Source of the DNA: Rhizobiaceae bacterium
Lineage (GTDB): Bacteria > Pseudomonadota > Alphaproteobacteria > Rhizobiales > Rhizobiaceae
Length of the DNA: 6,184 nucleotides
Assembly: GCA_021648425.1 (NCBI GenBank)
Contig: JAKISV010000165.1
Span: 1 to 6,184, forward strand
Reading direction: 5' to 3'
Notes under the pieces: generated by a model
The model's input: the letters and a program-made list of their open reading frames with translations, nothing else
What the model was told of the DNA's origin: nothing
The model's database searches: none
Made by a program: the position numbers and the translations under genes
In this document: piece by piece, positions 1 to 5,126 of the stretch
How the letters are laid out: every line of letters begins with the position of its first letter
Position numbering within the stretch: position 1 is the first letter of the stretch

Positions 1-12
1 ACAATATGTTTT

Positions 13-31
13 CAACGCTCAATCGGCGTTG
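13..31 (-). other. Short hairpin overlapping the ribE stop codon
   Basis: CAACGC and GCGTTG form a six-base-pair stem around a seven-base loop, spanning the last ribE codons and its stop. On the minus strand it is followed by A-rich rather than T-rich sequence, so it does not resemble a Rho-independent terminator. Its role is unknown and it may be chance. A downstream gene such as ribH would lie outside the window. Confidence 0.25.
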
Positions 32-627
32 TATTCAGACAGCCTTGCAGCATAACGCGCCATCTGGTCGATTTCCAGATTAAGCCTATCACCGGCTTTT
101 ACCGAACCCCAACTGGTGACTTCAAGTGTGTGTTTGATCAGCAACACATCAAAAACCGCGCCTTCAACCTGATTGACGGTCAATGAAGTTCCATCAAGGG
201 TAAGAGAACCTTTGGGGGCAATAAATTTTGCCAGCGCTTGGGGGGCCTGCAAAGAAAAGCGTGTGGCTTCGCCTTCGGGTTTCATGGCAGTAACTTTTGC
301 TACACCATCCACATGACCACTGACCAGATGGCCGCCCAGTTCATCGCCGATTTTCAGCGCGCGTTCCAGATTGATTTTCGCGCCAACCTGCCAGTTTCCC
401 AACGTTGTCAGGCGCAGAGCCTCCTCCCAGGCTTCAACCTGGTAGTAACTCTCTTCACCTTTGCCGGATTTGTCGACCACCGTGAGGCAAACGCCGTTAT
501 GGGCGATTGATGCGCCGATGTCGATTGAGGTCGAATCAATGGCTGAGTGAATGGTGAAGCGTTTTCCGCAGTCGCGTACTTCTATCCCGCTCAATGTGCC
601 GATATGGGTGATGATGCCTGTAAACAT
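19..627 (-). CDS. ribE: Riboflavin synthase, alpha chain (lumazine-binding duplicated domain protein)
   Basis: The 202-residue product matches the usual length and layout of riboflavin synthase, which dismutates two molecules of 6,7-dimethyl-8-ribityllumazine to riboflavin and the pyrimidinedione in the cytoplasm. It begins with the hallmark MFTGII. The first lumazine-binding barrel carries HNGVCLTV (Cys47) and GGHLVSGHVDG (about residues 98-108, His100 and His105). The second barrel repeats the pattern as SLTLDGTSLTVN (about 141-152). The ATG at 627 is supported by the family N-terminus and by an AGGA Shine-Dalgarno six bases upstream (634-637). Only 11 bases separate it from the ribD stop, so the two are very likely co-transcribed. 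The gene is also called ribC in some alphaproteobacterial annotations. The family assignment is secure; nothing appears missing or truncated. Confidence 0.97.
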   Translation of the reverse strand: MFTGIITHIGTLSGIEVRDCGKRFTIHSAIDSTSIDIGASIAHNGVCLTVVDKSGKGEESYYQVEAWEEALRLTTLGNWQVGAKINLERALKIGDELGGHLVSGHVDGVAKVTAMKPEGEATRFSLQAPQALAKFIAPKGSLTLDGTSLTVNQVEGAVFDVLLIKHTLEVTSWGSVKAGDRLNLEIDQMARYAARLSEYNAD

Positions 628-638
628 GTTTTATCCTA

Positions 639-1790
639 TCAATCCCTTACCATGCGAATGGCCTTATCCGTGCCATACTGCCAATGACCCTTGATATGAA
701 ACCCTTCAGGGATTGCATCGGGCAATGTGGGCCAGGATATCCAGTTGGCGTTGGTTTTTGCCTTGGGTTTATCGGCCATTTTGTCGCGCGAGACATATAA
801 CAGGATTTCATCAACCAGCATATTTTCAAGAAAACTCTCGGCAATCTTTTTGCCGCCTTCAACCATCAGTGTGGAAATTCCGGTATCGGCCAGGTCAGCC
901 AGCAATTCGGGCAGGGCAATTTTTCCATCCCTGGTGTCGCAGGCGATGAACTTGCAGTGCGTTCCTGCAAGCTGCTGTTTTCGCTCTTCCAGTTTTTCCT
1001 GGGGGCAGGCGATGAAGGTTTCCACCCGGGAAGCGGTTTTAATGGCTTTTGAATTGGTTGGCACGGGTTTGTCATTCTCCACAAAAATGCGGATTGGCGA
1101 GCGGTTTTCAAGGCCGCTCAGGCGACAGGTCAGTGCAGGTTCATCGATGATTGCTGTACCAGAACCCACCAGTATCGCATCCATTCGCGCGCGCAACAGA
1201 TGGGTCTGGGCATTGGCAACCGGCCCGCTAATGGCAATATTGGCGGCACCGCGCAGGCCCAGATAACCATCGGCAGTAACGGCCAGTTTAAGAATAACCC
1301 AGGGTCTGGATTTCGTTTTGCGCGATAAATATCCGCGCAAACCCCAGGCGGCTTCTTCAGTTTCGATGTTTTTTTGCACTTTGATACCCGCTTCACGCAA
1401 CATGTGCAGGCCTTTGGAATTGACGCGTCCATCGGGGTCGAGTTGGGCTACAACAACTCTTTCCACACCCGCTTCAATCAGGGTGGTAGCACAAGGCGGG
1501 GTGGCTCCGTGATGGGCGCAGGGTTCCAGCGTTACATAGGCTGTGGCTCCTTTGGCAAATTTCCCCGCTTCTTCCAGCGCCACCGGTTCAGCATGAGGCC
1601 GCCCGCCAACAGCCGTAATGCCACGCCCGGCAATCCACTGATTGCCTTTCTCACCAGCGACAATCAGACAGGCAACAGAGGGATTGGTGCCGGTAACTCC
1701 CGCATGGCGCCGCGCATAACGTATTGCGGCATGCATGTAGCGCTGGTCTTGTGTCAGTTTAGGCGCAGCGGATTTGGCAGTTTTTTTCAT
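639..1790 (-). CDS. ribD: Bifunctional riboflavin biosynthesis protein RibD (pyrimidine deaminase / reductase)
   Basis: RibD carries out steps two and three of riboflavin synthesis: zinc-dependent deamination of the GTP-derived pyrimidine, then NADPH reduction of the ribosyl side chain. The 383-residue product has both domains. The N-terminal deaminase shows TNPSVACLIV (about 35-44), HAE at 66-68 with the zinc-ligand histidine and catalytic glutamate, and EPCAHHGATPPC with Cys91 and Cys100 as the other zinc ligands. The C-terminal reductase begins near RPWVILKLAVTADG (about 162-175) and contains LVGSGTAIIDEP and MVEGG motifs. The first 12 residues are a Lys/Ala-rich extension before the usual start of the fold. 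The ATG at 1790 has no convincing Shine-Dalgarno sequence; a start at residue 19 (Met-His-Ala) has none either, so the longer start is kept. Minor deviations, such as Ala40 where Gly is usual in NPxVGC, do not touch catalytic residues. The gene is coupled to ribE downstream. It would normally follow nrdR directly but here is separated from it by the cassette. Confidence 0.96.
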   Translation of the reverse strand: MKKTAKSAAPKLTQDQRYMHAAIRYARRHAGVTGTNPSVACLIVAGEKGNQWIAGRGITAVGGRPHAEPVALEEAGKFAKGATAYVTLEPCAHHGATPPCATTLIEAGVERVVVAQLDPDGRVNSKGLHMLREAGIKVQKNIETEEAAWGLRGYLSRKTKSRPWVILKLAVTADGYLGLRGAANIAISGPVANAQTHLLRARMDAILVGSGTAIIDEPALTCRLSGLENRSPIRIFVENDKPVPTNSKAIKTASRVETFIACPQEKLEERKQQLAGTHCKFIACDTRDGKIALPELLADLADTGISTLMVEGGKKIAESFLENMLVDEILLYVSRDKMADKPKAKTNANWISWPTLPDAIPEGFHIKGHWQYGTDKAIRMVRD

Positions 1791-1807
1791 ACCGGAATAT
1801 GTAGCGA

Positions 1808-1816
1808 ATTATGCCA
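1808..1816 (-). promoter_or_regulatory. Possible extended -10 element ahead of ribD
   Basis: On the minus strand the sequence TGGCATAAT lies 17 bases before the ribD ATG. CATAAT matches five of six bases of the -10 consensus and is preceded by the TGn extension. No good -35 hexamer sits at the proper distance. It could give a short-leader ribD transcript, which would fit the absence of a Shine-Dalgarno sequence. This is a weak prediction; readthrough from the upstream minus-strand gene is the alternative. Confidence 0.25.
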
Positions 1817-1834
1817 AGTGCGCAAAGGGAATTG

Positions 1835-2006
1835 TTACTCCTCATCGCCACCCAACTTATCCAGCACTTTGGTAAAGTTACCTGCTTCACGGAAATCGCG
1901 ATAGACTGAGGCGAGGCTGCTGATGATTTGGGTGGAAGTATCAGCTTCGTCACGACTTTCCAGCTGGCGCACAATGGCGGTTATCATGCGTTTGGCGCGA
2001 CTGGGA
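1835..2006 (-). pseudogene. Decayed second copy of the 3' end of nrdR
   Basis: This stretch aligns base by base with the end of intact nrdR. Positions 1835-1917 match 3294-3376 with about 6 differences in 83, and 1924-1999 match 3431-3506 with about 12 differences in 76. Between the blocks the copy lacks 48 bases, exactly 16 codons, removing the stretch corresponding to RLAMKGLKAIDDVAYV. The frame stays open to the same TAA stop, ending VLDKLGGDEE against VLDELGGDEE in the intact gene. Several differences change amino acids (Glu to Lys, Asp to Asn, Ile to Thr), as expected under relaxed selection. Homology fades above about 2006; a shared GTGGCAC near 2033-2039 hints that it once extended further with indels. 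A 50-codon in-frame ORF could start at 1987, but it has no Shine-Dalgarno sequence and would lack the zinc ribbon and most of the ATP cone. It is read as a non-functional remnant marking a recombination junction. Confidence 0.88.
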
Positions 2007-2038
2007 ATTACGGTGACGAACTACGGCCAAGGTGCCAC

Positions 2039-2422
2039 TCACGTCTGTTGAACCTGCGGCCACGTCCAGGCCAGGTAGGCGATGTAGAGCATGGTGAGCA
2101 CCTCAATCGAGGCGAAGAAAATATAGTGTGGTGTTAGTGATCCGCCGCCGATAACGAACAGGACAGTGATCGCGACCGCCATCAGGTTGGCCAAGCGGCT
2201 GGTGCGTGGACTCAAAACCCGTGTCAGGTAAATCATCACGATGGCAACTTCGATAAAAACGGCAGCCACCAGCAGAAACAGCGGTGTGATCGTAATGCCC
2301 TCGACCTTGCCGGTTGTGATTTGAGCCAGAAATTCAGGGTACATGAAAGACAAAATATCGGCGAAGATCATGTTGAGCACGACAATGATCCAGAGGGTTG
2401 AAATTTTTGTGGCAAGAGGCAT
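2039..2422 (-). CDS. Small four-helix integral membrane protein, DUF6326-like
   Basis: The 127-residue product has four predicted membrane helices at roughly residues 7-25, 47-69, 77-95 and 99-119, separated by short loops. The pattern TLWIIVVLNMIFADILSF near the N-terminus, the TRVLSPRTSRLANL loop and the IGGGSLTPHYIFF segment are what I recall for the DUF6326 family of uncharacterised bacterial membrane proteins. The assignment is from memory of the family pattern and the biochemical role is unknown. The ATG at 2422 is chosen because GGAG lies eight bases upstream (2431-2434) and the protein then begins just before its first helix; an in-frame ATG at 2491 would add 23 residues and run through the operator region. 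It diverges from a TetR-type regulator, which probably represses it. The stop lies about 30 bases from the decayed nrdR tail, and the gene reads in the same direction as ribD-ribE. Confidence 0.82.
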   Translation of the reverse strand: MPLATKISTLWIIVVLNMIFADILSFMYPEFLAQITTGKVEGITITPLFLLVAAVFIEVAIVMIYLTRVLSPRTSRLANLMAVAITVLFVIGGGSLTPHYIFFASIEVLTMLYIAYLAWTWPQVQQT

Positions 2423-2462
2423 GGCTGGGTCTCCAGAGTTGCAGAGTATTGGTTTCAAAAAT

Positions 2463-2477
2463 ATATACAGTGTATGT
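2463..2477. promoter_or_regulatory. Operator-like dyad 1 (ATACAGTGTAT core)
   Basis: The core ATACAGTGTAT at 2465-2475 is a perfect dyad of two five-base arms around a central G. It repeats exactly at 2500-2510, 35 bp away centre to centre. This copy has a mismatch in the outward extension (T at 2464 against G at 2476). It lies just upstream of the plus-strand -35 element and shortly after the predicted minus-strand transcription start. It is a likely binding site for the adjacent TetR-family protein, by position and symmetry. Confidence 0.7.
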
Positions 2478-2506
2478 TTGACAGCGATCACCTATAAATA
2501 TACAGT
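2478..2506 (+). promoter_or_regulatory. Predicted promoter of the TetR-family gene
   Basis: A perfect TTGACA (2478-2483) is followed after 17 bases by TACAGT (2501-2506), four of six matches to the -10 consensus and lying within operator dyad 2. It overlaps the oppositely directed promoter almost completely. Transcription would start near 2513 and give a leader of about 37 bases. An alternative -10 (TATAAT at 2537-2542) lies closer to the gene. Confidence 0.45.
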
Positions 2507-2519
2507 GTATATGTGTCAA
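2491..2519 (-). promoter_or_regulatory. Predicted promoter of the membrane-protein gene
   Basis: On the minus strand a perfect TTGACA -35 hexamer (2514-2519) is followed after 17 bases by TATAGG (2491-2496), four of six matches to the -10 consensus. Transcription would begin near 2484, giving a leader of about 60 bases to the ATG at 2422. Operator dyad 2 occupies the spacer. Confidence 0.6.
2498..2512. promoter_or_regulatory. Operator-like dyad 2 (extended ATATACAGTGTATAT)
   Basis: This is the better of the two dyads, a fifteen-base symmetric sequence with arms of seven bases around a central G. It falls inside the spacer of the minus-strand promoter and covers the -10 region of the plus-strand promoter. 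A dimer bound here would block transcription in both directions. This is the expected layout for a TetR-family repressor controlling itself and its divergent neighbour; binding is inferred. Confidence 0.75.
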
Positions 2520-2536
2520 GCCCGCATCGTTCACTT

Positions 2537-2542
2537 TATAAT
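2537..2542 (+). promoter_or_regulatory. Consensus TATAAT seven bases before the TetR start codon
   Basis: A perfect TATAAT ends seven bases before the ATG at 2550, so a transcript from it would start at or next to the start codon and be leaderless. No Shine-Dalgarno sequence precedes this ATG, which fits that idea. The hexamer at the -35 position (TGTCAA, 2514-2519) is poor, so use of this element is uncertain. Confidence 0.35.
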
Positions 2543-2549
2543 ATTGTCC

Positions 2550-3197
2550 ATGAGCCAAGCTGAAAAACCCAAAAAACACAGATCGTTAAACGCTGACAAG
2601 ATTGTGAGCAGAGCGATGGAACTGGCCGATGGGGATGGTTTTGAAGCCTTGTCAATGCGTAAACTGGCCAGTTCGCTGGGTGTGACCGCGATGTCGCTAT
2701 ACAATCACGTTGCGGGAAAGGATGATCTGCTCCATTTGATGCTCAACCGGGTGGTTGCAGAATTTGAAAGCCCGGTAGTCGGCGGTGAATGGCAGGAGAT
2801 GATGCGGCGGCGAGCACATTCCATGAGGCGCGCATTGCTGCGCCATCGCTGGGCGTCCACACTGCTGATCTCGGAAATCACTATCGGCGAAGAAATCATG
2901 TGCGATATCAATGCAACAGTGGGGTGTCTGGTGAGAGCGGGTTTCACCTATGCCCAGGCGGACTGGGCACGGAACGCTATCGACAGCCATGTCTATGGCT
3001 ATACGATGCAGGAACTGAATTTTCCGGTGGAGCCAGAGGAATACAAGGCTGCAGCAGCGCAATACCTGCCGATGATACCCAAGACAGATTACCCCTTCAT
3101 GCACGAGGCAACCGTACAAATCATTGAAGGGAAATATGACGGAATGACCCAGTTTTATTTTGGGCTGGAACTGATTCTAAACGGGTTAAAGCCGTAA
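2550..3197 (+). CDS. TetR/AcrR-family transcriptional regulator
   Basis: The 215-residue product has a typical TetR-family N-terminal DNA-binding domain. After a basic tail (about residues 1-12), the helix-turn-helix runs through SMRKLASSLGVTAMSLYNHV (35-54) and KDDLL (57-61). The rest is an alpha-helical ligand-binding and dimerisation region that resembles the C-terminal domain class of TetR itself (TetR_C_1 type); the effector cannot be told from sequence. The start at 2550 is chosen because the reading frame further upstream would run through the operators and adds no domain sequence. No Shine-Dalgarno sequence is visible. It diverges from the DUF6326-like gene across a region with two matching dyads, so it most likely represses that gene and itself. 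It converges on nrdR, with 96 bases between the two stop codons. It lies between the duplicated nrdR tails and so was probably introduced with its partner gene. Confidence 0.93.
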   Translation: MSQAEKPKKHRSLNADKIVSRAMELADGDGFEALSMRKLASSLGVTAMSLYNHVAGKDDLLHLMLNRVVAEFESPVVGGEWQEMMRRRAHSMRRALLRHRWASTLLISEITIGEEIMCDINATVGCLVRAGFTYAQADWARNAIDSHVYGYTMQELNFPVEPEEYKAAAAQYLPMIPKTDYPFMHEATVQIIEGKYDGMTQFYFGLELILNGLKP

Positions 3198-3204
3198 ATT
3201 ACGG
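3192..3204. repeat. Small perfect dyad at the TetR stop codon
   Basis: CCGTAAATTACGG is a thirteen-base dyad with six-base arms around a single A, overlapping the TAA stop of the TetR-family gene. As a hairpin it could form only four pairs with a five-base loop, and no T-tract follows. It might be a weak transcription end signal or a binding site, or be chance. Confidence 0.3.
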
Positions 3205-3206
3205 TG

Positions 3207-3243
3207 ATATGAGTTTACTAAATGCACCTAATTATTCTCATAT
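3207..3243. repeat. Inverted repeat in the gap between the convergent TetR gene and nrdR
   Basis: ATATGAG (3207-3213) and CTCATAT (3237-3243) form seven-base arms around a 23-base loop. It lies in the 96-base gap between two converging genes, where a bidirectional terminator would be expected, but the arms are AT-rich, the loop is long and no T-run follows. This is the only other structure seen in the gap. Confidence 0.3.
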
Positions 3244-3293
3244 TCGCAAGTCCAGTAACAATGCCAACAGCCATTATCATCAAGCCTGATGCG

Positions 3294-3752
3294 TTACTCC
3301 TCATCGCCACCCAACTCATCCAGCACTTTGATAAAGTCACCTGCTTCGCGGAAATCACGATAGACTGAGGCGAAGCGTACGTAGGCGACATCGTCGATGG
3401 CTTTGAGGCCTTTCATGGCGAGGCGGCCAATGACTTCGGTGGAAACATCAGCTTCACCACGGCTTTCGAGCTGGCGCACAATGCCGGTGATCATGCGTTC
3501 AGCGCGTTCGGGGTCGGCATCGCGTTTTCTCAGTGCCACCATGATGGAGCGGGTGAGCTTGTCGCGATCAAAAGGGGTGCGCTTGCCGGATTTTTTGATG
3601 ACCGTCAGTTCACGCAGTTGCACGCGCTCAAAAGTGGTGAAACGCCCGGCGCAGTCGGAACATTCGCGGCGTCGGCGAATGGTGGAGTTATCTTCAGCAG
3701 GCCGTGAATCTTTCACCTGGGTATCGGCATTTCCACAATAAGGGCAGCGCAT
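3294..3752 (-). CDS. nrdR: NrdR, transcriptional repressor of ribonucleotide reductase genes
   Basis: NrdR senses ATP/dATP through an ATP-cone domain and represses nrd operons at paired NrdR boxes. The 152-residue product is full length for the family. The N-terminal zinc ribbon is complete, with CPYC (Cys3, Cys6) and CSDC (Cys31, Cys34), and includes the conserved DSRP and IRRRRECSDC segments. The ATP cone follows at about residues 49-139, including VIKKSGKRTPFDRDKL and, near its end, FASVYRDF. The ATG at 3752 has AGGA seven bases upstream (3760-3763), overlapping the glyA stop codon, so translation of the two is probably linked. The gap to glyA is nine bases. The last 170 or so bases are duplicated in decayed form at 1835-2006. 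In the usual order ribD would follow directly; here the TetR cassette intervenes. Confidence 0.97.
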   Translation of the reverse strand: MRCPYCGNADTQVKDSRPAEDNSTIRRRRECSDCAGRFTTFERVQLRELTVIKKSGKRTPFDRDKLTRSIMVALRKRDADPERAERMITGIVRQLESRGEADVSTEVIGRLAMKGLKAIDDVAYVRFASVYRDFREAGDFIKVLDELGGDEE

Positions 3753-3761
3753 GGATGTTTC

Positions 3762-5057
3762 CTATAGGTATGAATAGAGCGGGAATTTGTCAGTCATGGT
3801 GATAACTTTTTGTTTTACGGCAGCTTCTACTGCGCCATTTCCCTCATCGGAATTTGCCTCTTTCAGACCGTCGAGAACTTCGGAAATCAGGTTGCCGATT
3901 TCGATGAATTCTTTTTCACCAAAACCCCGGGTAGTGCCTGCCGGTGTTCCCAGTCTAATGCCGGAGGTGACAAAGGGTTTTTGCGGGTCGAAGGGAATGC
4001 CGTTTTTATTGCAGGTGATGTTGCCGCGACCCAGTGCTGCTTCCGCACGCTTGCCGGTGGCGTTTTTGGGGCGTAAATCGACTAACATCAGGTGATTGTC
4101 TGTACCGCCTGAAACGATATCAAGGCCATTGGCCTGCAGGCTTTTGGCGAGCGCCTTGGCATTGGCTACAACGTTTGCCGTGTAAGTCTTGAACTCAGGC
4201 TGCAAAGCTTCGGCAAATGCCACGGCCTTGGCGGCAATCACATGCATCAACGGCCCGCCCTGCAAGCCTGGGAATACGTCTGAGTTGATTTTCTTGGCAA
4301 GGGCTTCATCATTGGTGAGAATCATGCCGCCGCGCGGGCCGCGCAGGGATTTGTGGGTGGTGGTAGTGGTGATATGGGCGTGGGGAACGGGAGAAGAATG
4401 CACACCACCGGCGACCAGACCGGCAATATGGGCCATATCGACCATCAGGTAAGCATCAATCGAATCAGCAATCTCGCGAAAACGCGCCCAGTCCCATTCG
4501 CGCGAATAGGCAGTGCCTCCGGCAATGATAAGTTTTGGCCGGTGTTGCTGCGCACTTTCTGCGACTTCATCCATATCAATGAGATTATCACCTTCGCGCA
4601 CGCCGTAGGAAACAACATCGAACCATTTACCCGACATATTGACGGGGGAACCGTGGGTGAGGTGACCGCCGGAATTGAGGTCGAGGCCCATAAAAGTGTC
4701 GCCGGGCTGCAACAGGGCCAGAAATACCGCCTGGTTCATCTGGCTGCCGGAATTGGGTTGCACGTTGGCAAAACCCGCTCCAAACAGCTTTTTTGCCCGT
4801 TCGATGGCGAGTTCTTCGACTACATCAACAAACTGGCAGCCGCCATAATATCTGCGACCAGGGTAACCCTCGGCATATTTATTGGTAAGCACCGTGCCCT
4901 GGGCTTCCATAACTGCGCGTGAAACGATGTTTTCAGAGGCAATCAGTTCAATCTCGTGGCGCTGGCGCCCCAACTCGTCACGAACTGCTTTGAATATATC
5001 GGCGTCGGTATCTTCAAGCGGAGTATTGAAAAAGCGATCAAGATTTGCGTCGGTCAT
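3762..5057 (-). CDS. glyA: Serine hydroxymethyltransferase
   Basis: This PLP enzyme interconverts serine plus tetrahydrofolate with glycine plus 5,10-methylene-tetrahydrofolate, the main cellular source of one-carbon units. The 431-residue product is normal length for the bacterial family. Visible hallmarks are ELIASENIVS (37-46), TNKYAEGYPGRRYYGG (58-73), NVQPNSGSQMN (98-108), VDMAHIAGLVAGG (206-218) and TTTTHKSLRGPRGG (231-244), in which Lys236 is the PLP Schiff-base lysine. The start at 5057 (MTDANLDRFF) is preferred over an in-frame ATG at 5099, because GAGGA lies just upstream (5062-5066) and the shorter form matches the family N-terminus. The upstream lysR stop is 69 bases away. No clear sigma-70 promoter was recognised in that gap, so transcription may start there from an atypical promoter or read through from lysR. 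Confidence 0.98.
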   Translation of the reverse strand: MTDANLDRFFNTPLEDTDADIFKAVRDELGRQRHEIELIASENIVSRAVMEAQGTVLTNKYAEGYPGRRYYGGCQFVDVVEELAIERAKKLFGAGFANVQPNSGSQMNQAVFLALLQPGDTFMGLDLNSGGHLTHGSPVNMSGKWFDVVSYGVREGDNLIDMDEVAESAQQHRPKLIIAGGTAYSREWDWARFREIADSIDAYLMVDMAHIAGLVAGGVHSSPVPHAHITTTTTHKSLRGPRGGMILTNDEALAKKINSDVFPGLQGGPLMHVIAAKAVAFAEALQPEFKTYTANVVANAKALAKSLQANGLDIVSGGTDNHLMLVDLRPKNATGKRAEAALGRGNITCNKNGIPFDPQKPFVTSGIRLGTPAGTTRGFGEKEFIEIGNLISEVLDGLKEANSDEGNGAVEAAVKQKVITMTDKFPLYSYL

Positions 5058-5106
5058 ATTGTCCTCATTGGAATGGGGGAGTTGCGGGCGAATTAGCACA
5101 GCTACC

Positions 5107-5122
5107 TCAATTCGCCAATTGA
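5107..5122. repeat. Sixteen-base perfect inverted repeat between lysR and glyA
   Basis: TCAATT and AATTGA pair around a CGCC tetraloop, just after the lysR stop and about 50 bases before the glyA ATG. In the minus-strand transcript it is followed by GGTAGC rather than T residues, so it is not a canonical terminator. It could be a weak hairpin or an operator for glyA. Confidence 0.35.
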
Positions 5123-5126
5123 TATT

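Noticed and set aside
727..1266. Plus-strand open frame of 179 codons antisense to ribD
   Set aside because: It lies wholly within ribD, whose motifs are unambiguous, and its translation shows no domain. The same holds for the plus-strand frames opposite glyA, lysR and ribE.
1791..1834. FMN riboswitch ahead of ribD
   Set aside because: The gap is only 44 bases before homology to nrdR begins, far too short for the FMN aptamer, and no conserved stems were seen.
1759..1974. Minus-strand open frame of 71 codons over the nrdR remnant and the ribD start
   Set aside because: It is out of frame with the clear nrdR homology, overlaps ribD and resembles no family; the remnant's own frame explains the sequence.
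2463..2512. Pair of NrdR boxes, given the spaced repeats close to nrdR
   Set aside because: NrdR boxes have an ACAC-type left half and a GTGT-type right half around an AT-rich centre. Here the halves are ATACA and TGTAT around a single G, and the sites sit beside a TetR gene.
2343..2549. N-terminal extension of the TetR-family protein from an upstream ATG
   Set aside because: It would run through the divergent gene's start, both operators and the promoters, and the added residues show no domain.
1835..3752. Transposon or insertion sequence bounded by the nrdR repeats
   Set aside because: No transposase or integrase gene, no terminal inverted repeats, and the direct repeats are coding nrdR sequence far longer than a target-site duplication.
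5058..5126. Glycine riboswitch ahead of glyA
   Set aside because: The 69-base gap is shorter than one glycine aptamer plus expression platform, and no aptamer core was recognised.
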